DNA of 11,662 nt, taken from contig CAWVME010000132.1 of NCBI GenBank assembly GCA_963930325.1, positions 1 through 11,662 on the forward strand. The letters run 5' to 3'. Numbering within the stretch: position 1 is the stretch's first letter; each line of letters opens with the position of its first letter. This document shows positions 1-5,810 of the stretch, in pieces. Both the position numbers and the translations under genes were made by a program. A model generated the notes under the pieces. The model did no database searches. It was given only the letters and a program-made list of their open reading frames with translations, and had not been told where the DNA came from. Source of the stretch: CALXJM01 sp963930325 (lineage in GTDB: Bacteria > Bacillota > Clostridia > TANB77 > CAG-508).

Positions 1-738
1 AAAGAAGAAAAAGTTGTTTTTGTAACAGGTGGTTCAAGAGGAATTGGAAAAGAAGTTGCAACAAAATTTGCAGAGAATGGCTATAATATCGTTATAAATT
101 ATGTATCAGATAAAACTGATGTAGAAGCATTAAAGAACGAATGGGAAGAAAAAGGTGTAAAAACTTTAATATTAAAAGCAGATGTTACTAAAGCAGATGA
201 AGTTGATATGGTTGTAAAAGAAGCAATAGAAAAATTTGGAAAAATAGATGTTTTAGTAAATAATGCAGGAATAACAAGAGATAATTTATTAATGAGAATG
301 TCAGAAGAAGAATTTGATAGAGTAATAGAAACAAATTTAAAAGGTACATTTATTGTAACAAGAGCTGTAACAAAATACATGATGAAAAAAAGAGCAGGAA
401 GTATTGTAAATCTTTCATCTGTTGTAGGAGTTGCAGGAAATGCAGGACAATGTAATTATTCAGCATCAAAAGCTGGTGTAATAGGATTTACAAAAAGTAT
501 AGCAAAAGAATTAGCTTCAAGAAATATTAGAGCAAATGCAGTTGCTCCAGGTTTTATAGAAACAGATATGACAGCAGTTTTATCAGATGCAGTTAAAGAA
601 GGAATTCATAATCAAATACCTTTAAAGAGAATGGGAAGTGCTAAAGAAGTTGCAGATTTAATTTACTTTTTAGGTTCAGAACAAAGTTCATATATTACAG
701 GTCAAGTAATAAATGTTGATGGTGGAATGGTTATGTAA
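1..738 (+). CDS. fabG: 3-oxoacyl-ACP reductase FabG (5' end cut by window)
   Basis: FabG reduces 3-oxoacyl-ACP to 3-hydroxyacyl-ACP with NADPH, the first reduction of each FASII elongation round. The frame is open from base 1 and shows 245 residues. Compared with the family's usual length of about 246-248, only the start codon and one or two residues are missing. It is a classical short-chain dehydrogenase: the cofactor motif TGGSRGIG is at visible residues 9-16, NNAG at 87-90, and the catalytic set is Asn112, Ser140, Tyr153 and Lys157 (YSASK). The C-terminal motif ITGQVINVDGG is typical of FabG. An internal ATG at 208 is not the start, because the Rossmann motif lies before it. fabF follows after 42 bases, consistent with one operon. 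The FabG assignment over other SDR reductases rests on this context and the FabG-like C-terminus. Confidence 0.95.
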   Translation, partial: KEEKVVFVTGGSRGIGKEVATKFAENGYNIVINYVSDKTDVEALKNEWEEKGVKTLILKADVTKADEVDMVVKEAIEKFGKIDVLVNNAGITRDNLLMRMSEEEFDRVIETNLKGTFIVTRAVTKYMMKKRAGSIVNLSSVVGVAGNAGQCNYSASKAGVIGFTKSIAKELASRNIRANAVAPGFIETDMTAVLSDAVKEGIHNQIPLKRMGSAKEVADLIYFLGSEQSSYITGQVINVDGGMVM

Positions 739-780
739 TAACATGAATTTTATAAAAAATAAATAGTAAGGAGAATAAAA

Positions 781-2013
781 ATGGAAAGAAGAGTAGTAAT
801 TACAGGTTTAGGAGCAATAACTCCAATAGGAAATAATGTAGAGGAATTTTGGGAAGGAATTAGAACAGGGAAATGTGGAATAGATGAGATAAAATCATTT
901 GATGTCACAAATTTCAAAGTAAAATTAGCAGCAGAATTAAAAGAATATGACCCAGAAAAATATTTTGATAAAAGAGAAGCAAAAAGATTGGATAAGTTTT
1001 CACAATATGCTATAATAGCATCAAAAGAAGCATGGCAAGATAGTGGTTTAGACAGAGAAAAAGAAAATATGGAAAGAGTTGGAGTTGTTATAGGTTCTGG
1101 AATAGGTGGAATAGAGACAATAGAAACAGAAAATCAAAAATGTTTTACAAAAGGACCTGACAGAGTTTCACCAATGTATATCCCAATGGGAATATCAAAT
1201 ATGGCAACAGGAAATGTAGCTATAGAATTAGGAGCAAAAGGTGAATCTGTAGCAATGGTAACAGCTTGTGCAAGTGGAACACATTGTATAGGAGAAAGCT
1301 ATAGAATGATAAAACATGGATATCAAGATGTAGTAGTTGCAGGAGGAACAGAAGCTGGAATAACTCCACTTGGAATTGCAGGATTTGCAAACATAAAAGC
1401 ATTAACAAAGACAGAAGATAAAACAAGAGCAAGTATCCCATTTGACAAAGAAAGAAGTGGATTTGTTATGGGAGAAGGAGCAGGAGTTGTAGTACTAGAA
1501 GAATTAGAACATGCTCTTGCAAGAGGTGCAAAAATATATGCAGAAGTGGTAGGCTATGCTGCAACATCAGACGCTTATCATATAACATCACCAGCACCAG
1601 AAGGTGAAGGTGGAGCAAGAGCAATGAAACTTGCAATGGAAGATGCAAAAGTAAGTCCAGAAGAAATAACATATATTAATGCTCATGGAACATCAACACA
1701 TTTAAATGATTCTTGCGAAACTCAAGCCATAAAAACAGCTTTAGGAGAGTCAGCTAAAAAAGTAATGGTAAGTTCAACAAAGGGAAATACTGGTCACTTA
1801 TTAGGAGCAGCAGGAGGAGTAGAAGCAATAGTATGTGCTAAAGCAATTCACGAAGGATTTGTACCAGCAACAATAAACTATAAAGTTCCAGATGAAGAAT
1901 GTGATTTAGACGTAGTTCCAAATGAAGGAAGAAATATGGAAGTAAAATATGCAATGTCAAATTCTCTAGGATTTGGAGGACATAATAGTACTATTGTTTT
2001 GAAAAAGATATAA
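781..2013 (+). CDS. fabF: 3-oxoacyl-ACP synthase II FabF
   Basis: FabF condenses malonyl-ACP with a growing acyl-ACP, releasing CO2, in the elongation step of cytosolic FASII. The 410-aa product is full length for KAS II. The condensing-enzyme triad is intact: nucleophile Cys163 in TACASGTH, His302 in NAHGTST and His339 in KGNTGHLLGAAG, with the conserved Lys334 just before. The glycine-rich C-terminal loop NSLGFGGHN (residues 394-402) is also present. The Cys-His-His arrangement separates it from FabH-type KAS III (Cys-His-Asn). The ATG start follows a clear AAGGAG site in the 42-base gap after fabG. An inverted-repeat element begins four bases after its TAA stop. Confidence 0.97.
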   Translation: MERRVVITGLGAITPIGNNVEEFWEGIRTGKCGIDEIKSFDVTNFKVKLAAELKEYDPEKYFDKREAKRLDKFSQYAIIASKEAWQDSGLDREKENMERVGVVIGSGIGGIETIETENQKCFTKGPDRVSPMYIPMGISNMATGNVAIELGAKGESVAMVTACASGTHCIGESYRMIKHGYQDVVVAGGTEAGITPLGIAGFANIKALTKTEDKTRASIPFDKERSGFVMGEGAGVVVLEELEHALARGAKIYAEVVGYAATSDAYHITSPAPEGEGGARAMKLAMEDAKVSPEEITYINAHGTSTHLNDSCETQAIKTALGESAKKVMVSSTKGNTGHLLGAAGGVEAIVCAKAIHEGFVPATINYKVPDEECDLDVVPNEGRNMEVKYAMSNSLGFGGHNSTIVLKKI

Positions 2014-2017
2014 AAAA

Positions 2018-2128
2018 GGGATTAAGGATAACCTTGAAAATCCTTGCATTTAGGGATTAAGGGATGGATTTTGAAAATTTCTATATTAAAAAAGGAAAAA
2101 GGGATTTTAAGGATTGTCCTTAAATCCC
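2018..2128. repeat. composite inverted-repeat element in fabF-accB gap
   Basis: The gap between fabF and accB holds two arms, 2018-2044 and 2101-2128, that pair along almost their whole length: about 26 pairs including two G-U pairs, with three single-base bulges. The right arm also folds on itself (2101-2113 with 2117-2128, one bulge). The core GGGATTAAGG occurs at 2018-2027 and 2053-2062, and a close variant begins at 2101. It starts four bases after the fabF stop and ends 12 bases before the accB ribosome binding site. It could be a REP/MITE-type repeat or a structured intercistronic RNA. No poly-T run follows, so it is not an obvious terminator. Confidence 0.7.
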
Positions 2129-2156
2129 AATTTAGAAATGAAAGGAAGAGAAGAGT

Positions 2157-2672
2157 ATGGAATACAAAGATATTAAAAAATTAATGGATGACATGGGAGA
2201 TTCAAAATTAGATTCATTAGAAATCGAATTTCCAGATGGAGTAAAAATTAGTATGACAAAAAATTCAAATAAAGAGGTTATTATAGCTACACCAAATTCA
2301 AATGTAATTGAAGCTAGTGCACCTATGACTGTTCCAACTGTTCAACCAAAAATGGAAAGTAGTTTAACTGTAACTCAAAATAATTCTGATGCAAATACAC
2401 AACAAAATGGTGAGACAAATGTAGGAAAAGAAGAAAATTTAAAAGTAATAACATCACCTATGGTTGGTACATTTTATGCAAGTGCTTCACCAGAAAAGCC
2501 ACCATTTGTTAAAGTTGGAGATAGAATACATAAAGGTCAAGTAGTATGTATCGTAGAAGCAATGAAATTAATGAATGAAATAGAATCAGAATATGATGGT
2601 GAAGTTGTAGAAGTTTGTGTAAATAATGAAGATGTTGTTGAATATGGAAAACCATTATTTAAATTGAGATAG
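2157..2672 (+). CDS. accB: biotin carboxyl carrier protein of acetyl-CoA carboxylase
   Basis: AccB carries the biotin that shuttles CO2 from biotin carboxylase (AccC) to the carboxyltransferase (AccA/AccD), the committed step to malonyl-CoA. The 171-aa protein has the usual layout. A short N-terminal region (residues 1-40) begins with EYKDIKKLMDDM. A flexible linker rich in Asn, Thr, Gln and Pro follows (about 45-95). The C-terminal biotinyl domain begins at SPMVGTFY (100-107). The biotinylation motif EAMKLMNEI puts the modified lysine at Lys137, and SPEKPPFVKVGD contains the protruding thumb typical of acetyl-CoA carboxylase carriers. An AAAGGAAG site eight bases before the ATG fixes the start. 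A 154-base AT-rich gap, with only a weak 8-bp hairpin at 2762-2783, separates it from fabZ. Confidence 0.96.
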   Translation: MEYKDIKKLMDDMGDSKLDSLEIEFPDGVKISMTKNSNKEVIIATPNSNVIEASAPMTVPTVQPKMESSLTVTQNNSDANTQQNGETNVGKEENLKVITSPMVGTFYASASPEKPPFVKVGDRIHKGQVVCIVEAMKLMNEIESEYDGEVVEVCVNNEDVVEYGKPLFKLR

Positions 2673-2826
2673 TAATGTTATGCATAAAAATTCTTGAAAT
2701 GATAATTATTAAAGAATATCTTATAAATATAGAAAATACAATTGAGAAATAGAAAATTAAAATAAATTAGATATTTAATTTATATCACATATATATTGAA
2801 AAATACTGAAAAGTGAGGTAATTTTT

Positions 2827-3249
2827 ATGTTAGATAAGGAAGAAATAAAAAAAATAATACCACAAAGAGAACCATTTTTAATGATAGATAAAGTAGAAGA
2901 ATATACACCAGGAGAAGGAGCTGTGGCATATAAAGAAGTAAGAGAAGATGAATATTATTTTAAAGGACATTTTCCAGGAAATCCAATTATGCCAGGTGTT
3001 TTGATTGTGGAATCTTTAGCCCAAACAGGAGCTGTTGCAATTCTTTCAATGGAAGAAAATAAAGGAAGAAATGCTTTATTTGGAGGAATAGACAAAATGA
3101 GATTTAAAAAGCAAGTTGTTCCAGGAGATGTTCTAAAGTTAGAAGTAAAAATAATTAAGAAAAAAGGACCTATAGGAATAGGAGAAGCAATTGCAACTGT
3201 TGATGGAAAAGTTGCAGCAAAAGGAGAATTAACATTTGCAGTTGTTTAA
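2827..3249 (+). CDS. fabZ: 3-hydroxyacyl-ACP dehydratase FabZ
   Basis: FabZ dehydrates 3-hydroxyacyl-ACP to trans-2-enoyl-ACP and feeds FabI. The 140-aa hot-dog-fold protein has the family's usual size. The active-site stretch GHFPGNPIMPGVLIVESLAQ places the catalytic pair at His48 and Glu62. The N-terminal IPQREPFLMIDKV (residues 11-23) is also characteristic. The ATG is preceded by GTGAGG at about eight bases. Whether this FabZ also isomerises the double bond (as FabN does) to make unsaturated fatty acids cannot be judged from the sequence, and no fabM or fabA is in view. Confidence 0.96.
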   Translation: MLDKEEIKKIIPQREPFLMIDKVEEYTPGEGAVAYKEVREDEYYFKGHFPGNPIMPGVLIVESLAQTGAVAILSMEENKGRNALFGGIDKMRFKKQVVPGDVLKLEVKIIKKKGPIGIGEAIATVDGKVAAKGELTFAVV

Positions 3250-3333
3250 AATTAAATACTTTTGAAAGTGAGAGTATTCATTAAGTGTAGATAAATTAAA
3301 AAATATGAAATTTGAATGAATGTGAAAGAAGTA

Positions 3334-3361
3334 ATAAAATATCAGATATCTGATATTTTAT
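3334..3361. promoter_or_regulatory. perfect 28-bp palindrome upstream of accC
   Basis: The 28 bases are a perfect palindrome centred on GATATC (3345-3350), with core ATCAGATATCTGAT and AT-rich flanks. It lies in the 178-base fabZ-accC gap, 66 bases before the accC start. It could be an operator for a dimeric regulator or a hairpin in the operon transcript. A second weaker hairpin follows at 3381-3406 (TTTTAGGTT with AACCTTAAAA, one bulge) and leads into TATTTTT, just before the accC ribosome binding site. That second hairpin looks like a weak attenuator. The symmetry is certain; the function is inferred. Confidence 0.55.
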
Positions 3362-3427
3362 AGTTATAGAAATGTATGAGTTTTAGGTTAGCTAAAAACC
3401 TTAAAATATTTTTCAAGGAGAAGAACA

Positions 3428-4774
3428 ATGTTAAAAAAAGTATTGATAGCAAATAGAGGAGAAATTGCAGTTAGAATAATAAGAGCTTGCCGAGAAATGG
3501 GAATAAGAACTGTAGCAATATATTCAGAAGCTGACAAAAATGCTTTACATACAAAATTAGCAGATGAATCAATTTGTATAGGACCTGCACCATCTTCAAA
3601 AAGTTATTTGAATGTAAAAGCTATATTAGAAGCTGCGTGTTTAACAGGTGCTGATAGTATTCATCCTGGTTTTGGTTTCTTATCAGAAAATGCTAATTTT
3701 GCTAAAATATGTGAAGAAATGGGAATAAAATTTATAGGACCAAATCATAAATTAATAGAATTATTAGGAAATAAATCAAAAGCAAAAGAAACAATGAAGA
3801 AAGCAGGAGTTCCTGTGGTACCTGGTTCAGAAGGTTTACTATCTTCTAAAAAACAAGCATTAGAGTTAGCAGAAGAAATGAAATATCCTGTTATGCTTAA
3901 AGCATCTGCTGGTGGTGGAGGAAGAGGAATTAGAGTTGCATATACTCCTGAAGAACTAGAAAAAGAATATGATTTAGTTAGACAAGAAGCAAAAATTTCT
4001 TTTAATGATGATAGTATATATTTAGAGAAATTTATTGAAAATCCTCGCCATGTTGAAATACAAATTTTAGCAGATGAAAAAGGAAATTGTATTCATTTAG
4101 GAGAAAGAGATTGTTCAATACAAAGAAGAAATCAAAAAGTATTAGAGGAAACACCAAGTAGTATTCTAGATGATAAAACTAGAACTAAAATGGGAGAAGT
4201 AGCAGTAAAGGCAGTTAAACAAATAGGATATACAAATGCAGGTACTATTGAATTTTTAGTTGATAAAAATAAAGATTTCTATTTCATGGAAATGAATACA
4301 AGAGTACAAGTAGAACACCCTGTAACAGAGATGGTAACAGGTGTAGATATTATTAAAGAGCAAATTAAAATCGCAAGTGGAGAAAAATTATCTTATACAC
4401 AAAAAGATATTAAGATTAAAGGTCATAGTATGGAAGCAAGAATTAATGCAGAAAATCCAGAAATGAATTTTATGCCTTGCCCAGGTACTATAACAGGGCT
4501 TCATCTACCAGGTGGTAATGGAGTTAGAGTTGATACAGCAATTTATTCAGGTTATACAGTTCCACCAACATATGATTCAATGCTTGCAAAAATTATAGTT
4601 CATGGTAAAGACAGAAATGAATCTATAGCAAAATTAAAGAGTGCTGTTGCAGAATTAGTTGTTGATGGTATACAAACTAATGCTGATTTCATTTTAAAGA
4701 TTTTGAGTAATGAAAAATTTATTAGTAATGATTATGATACTTCTTTTATCCAAAAAGAGAAGTTGGCAAAATAG
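3428..4774 (+). CDS. accC: biotin carboxylase subunit of acetyl-CoA carboxylase
   Basis: AccC carboxylates the biotin on AccB using ATP and bicarbonate. At 448 residues it matches stand-alone bacterial AccC rather than a longer fused pyruvate or acyl-CoA carboxylase. The start KKVLIANRGEIAVRIIRAC is diagnostic. The ATP-grasp glycine loop is ASAGGGGRGI (159-168). Residues matching the E. coli ATP and metal ligands are present: Lys116, Lys158, Lys237, Glu275 and Glu288. The catalytic motif EMNTRVQVEHP contains Arg292 and Glu296, and Arg338 is also present. AAGGAG ends seven bases before the ATG. A strong terminator begins 22 bases after the stop, so accC appears to end the upstream transcription unit. 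Confidence 0.97.
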   Translation: MLKKVLIANRGEIAVRIIRACREMGIRTVAIYSEADKNALHTKLADESICIGPAPSSKSYLNVKAILEAACLTGADSIHPGFGFLSENANFAKICEEMGIKFIGPNHKLIELLGNKSKAKETMKKAGVPVVPGSEGLLSSKKQALELAEEMKYPVMLKASAGGGGRGIRVAYTPEELEKEYDLVRQEAKISFNDDSIYLEKFIENPRHVEIQILADEKGNCIHLGERDCSIQRRNQKVLEETPSSILDDKTRTKMGEVAVKAVKQIGYTNAGTIEFLVDKNKDFYFMEMNTRVQVEHPVTEMVTGVDIIKEQIKIASGEKLSYTQKDIKIKGHSMEARINAENPEMNFMPCPGTITGLHLPGGNGVRVDTAIYSGYTVPPTYDSMLAKIIVHGKDRNESIAKLKSAVAELVVDGIQTNADFILKILSNEKFISNDYDTSFIQKEKLAK

Positions 4775-4796
4775 ATAAGTTAAATAGAAGAGAGTG

Positions 4797-4836
4797 AATT
4801 GAGATTGAATGATGTGATTTTAATCTCAATTTTTTT
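4797..4836 (+). terminator. Rho-independent terminator after accC
   Basis: AATTGAGATT (4797-4806) pairs perfectly with AATCTCAATT (4822-4831), and the stem extends by three more pairs including one G-U. A run of T follows at 4830-4836. It lies 22 bases after the accC stop and separates the fabG-accC block from the PIN-like gene. Confidence 0.85.
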
Positions 4837-4851
4837 ATATATTCGAATAGT

Positions 4852-4891
4852 AAGCGGGGAAATAAGTATAAAAAGCGAGGTAATAAGTATA
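4852..4891. repeat. imperfect 21-bp tandem repeat
   Basis: Two 19-base copies, 4852-4870 and 4873-4891, match at 17 of 19 positions with a period of 21 bases. The shared part includes AATAAGTATA. A third, poorer start (AAGTGG) follows at about 4894. They lie between the accC terminator and the promoter of the PIN-like gene. Confidence 0.6.
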
Positions 4892-4930
4892 GTAAGTGGA
4901 TGATGACAATTGAATGGTATGCGGATAAAA

Positions 4931-4974
4931 ATTGAATAAGAATTGAATAAGAATTGAATAAGAATTGAATAAGA
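4931..4974. repeat. four perfect copies of an 11-bp tandem repeat
   Basis: ATTGAATAAGA occurs four times with no mismatch at 4931-4941, 4942-4952, 4953-4963 and 4964-4974. A related ATTGAAT lies at about 4909-4916. The array ends four bases before the predicted -35 box of the next gene. The 11-bp period is close to one helical turn, so all copies face nearly the same side of the DNA. With the accC terminator, the 21-bp repeat and the promoter, it fills the 301-base gap before the PIN-like gene. Confidence 0.9.
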
Positions 4975-4977
4975 TAA

Positions 4978-5006
4978 TTGAACTTGCCAAATTTTTATGC
5001 TAAAAT
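4978..5006 (+). promoter_or_regulatory. promoter of the PIN-like gene
   Basis: TTGAAC (4978-4983) and TAAAAT (5001-5006) are separated by 17 bases, and TG at 4998-4999 gives an extended -10 element. Transcription should start near 5013. A hairpin then forms at the very 5' end of the RNA: AAACACA (5014-5020) with TGTGTTT (5025-5031), loop AAAA, extendable by one A-T pair. Confidence 0.65.
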
Positions 5007-5041
5007 GTAGATTAAACACAAAAATGTGTTTAGAAACTATG

Positions 5042-5622
5042 TTATTTACTTTCAAAAGTGACAGGAGGAAGAAAAATGAAATTTACAGATTCTGAAATGA
5101 TTCGGATGACAATTAAAGCATCCAAAAGTAAGCAGGAACTTTATGTAATTCTTGCTGAAAGTGGAATTAGCAAAAAAGTAGTTGATGAATTCTTAAAAAA
5201 CAATCCAAAAGAGAAGAAAAAAATGCTTTCAGATTTTGAAAAAAAGAAAGAAAAGGATGAGGCATATAAAATCATAATTGATTCGACTATTGTAAGAGTT
5301 CCAGAGATGATAAAAATTTTAAGGAAGCTTTCTAAAAAAGCGAAATTCATTCTCTTAAATGTTACAATAGATGAATTAAAAAGAAGACCAGAAAAAGAGA
5401 AGGCATTTAAGTTTTTAGAATTTGCAGCTACTGAAAAGAAGCTATTTTACTATGAAAAAGCGGAAGGAGAAACAGAAGAGAAAGCTGTTGAAAATTATTG
5501 TAGAAACAATAATAATGTAGCAGTTCTTACATCTAATTGTCAAAGTGCATTACTTTGGCGTACAGAGGGAATCGAAGTCATTTTTAAAAGAGAAGCTAAA
5601 TAATTTTTTTGAAAGTAAATAA
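5042..5622. repeat. 16-bp inverted repeat flanking the PIN-like gene
   Basis: TTATTTACTTTCAAAA at 5042-5057 is the exact reverse complement of 5607-5622. The left copy ends five bases before the AGGAGG ribosome binding site, and the right copy starts three bases after the stop codon. Both lie inside the predicted transcript, so they could pair its 5' and 3' ends, or they could mark the ends of an inserted cassette. In DNA this AT-rich a 16-bp match somewhere in the window could arise by chance; its exact placement around one gene is what makes it notable. Confidence 0.55.
5076..5603 (+). CDS. PIN-like domain protein of unknown function
   Basis: The 175-aa product is not a FASII or acetyl-CoA carboxylase protein. 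Residues 1-60 are helical-looking and Lys/Glu-rich. Residues 64-172 follow a PIN nuclease-like pattern: strand KIIID with Asp69, NVTIDELKRR with Glu100, a Glu-rich helix start GETEEKAVENYC (Glu132, Glu134, Glu135), then VAVLTSNCQSALLWRTEGIEVIF. The usual TNDxxL site reads TSNCQSAL, so the last acidic residue is replaced by Asn154; activity may be weak or absent. The ATG at 5076 is chosen because AGGAGG (5063-5068) sits seven bases before it. A GTG at 5058 is in frame but lies upstream of that site. It has its own promoter and terminator, and no signal peptide or membrane segment. Codon use looks somewhat less AT-skewed than its neighbours. A divergent PIN toxin-like or RNA-binding protein is possible; the family call is tentative. 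Confidence 0.7.
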   Translation: MKFTDSEMIRMTIKASKSKQELYVILAESGISKKVVDEFLKNNPKEKKKMLSDFEKKKEKDEAYKIIIDSTIVRVPEMIKILRKLSKKAKFILLNVTIDELKRRPEKEKAFKFLEFAATEKKLFYYEKAEGETEEKAVENYCRNNNNVAVLTSNCQSALLWRTEGIEVIFKREAK

Positions 5623-5646
5623 TGTAGTGGCCTAGAATAGGCTTAA

Positions 5647-5697
5647 GGGTTTCTAATTAAAAGTTAGTTTGATTTTTGATTAGAAACCTATTTTTTT
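5647..5697 (+). terminator. Rho-independent terminator after the PIN-like gene
   Basis: GGTTTCTAAT (5648-5657) pairs with ATTAGAAACC (5679-5688). The stem continues inward with mostly A-T and some G-U pairs, and T runs at 5689-5697 follow. It lies 44 bases after the stop and closes the single-gene unit. Confidence 0.85.
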
Positions 5698-5756
5698 ATA
5701 AAAAAACTACTACGAAAATAAATGGGAAAAAAATAAAATTTGACTACTCATACTAA

Positions 5757-5785
5757 TTGCAAAAAAATAAAAATAAATATATAAT
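5757..5785 (+). promoter_or_regulatory. promoter of accD
   Basis: TTGCAA (5757-5762) and a consensus TATAAT (5780-5785) are exactly 17 bases apart, giving an expected RNA start near 5792. The TTG inside the -35 box opens an in-frame extension of accD, but it would lie upstream of the transcript. This promoter lets accD-accA-fabI be transcribed independently of the terminated upstream block. Confidence 0.65.
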
Positions 5786-5810
5786 ATACCCATCGAAAGG
5801 AGGAAGTCCC

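Noticed and set aside
1220..1672. Leucine-rich minus-strand frames within fabF
   Set aside because: They are mirror frames of purine-rich coding DNA, with no ribosome binding site and no family features. The same applies to the minus frames within fabI, recJ, accA and rel.
2762..2783. Hairpin in the accB-fabZ gap
   Set aside because: Only eight A/T pairs around a 6-base loop, with no T run; within chance for this composition.
3255..3278. Hairpin after the fabZ stop as a terminator
   Set aside because: The stem is short and largely A-T or G-U, and no T run follows.
4780..5055. 91-codon minus-strand reading frame between accC and the PIN-like gene
   Set aside because: It runs antisense through a terminator, two repeat arrays and a promoter, has no ribosome binding site, and its sequence reflects the AT-rich repeats.
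5058..5075. GTG at 5058 as start of the PIN-like gene
   Set aside because: The AGGAGG ribosome binding site lies downstream of it and is correctly spaced for the ATG at 5076.
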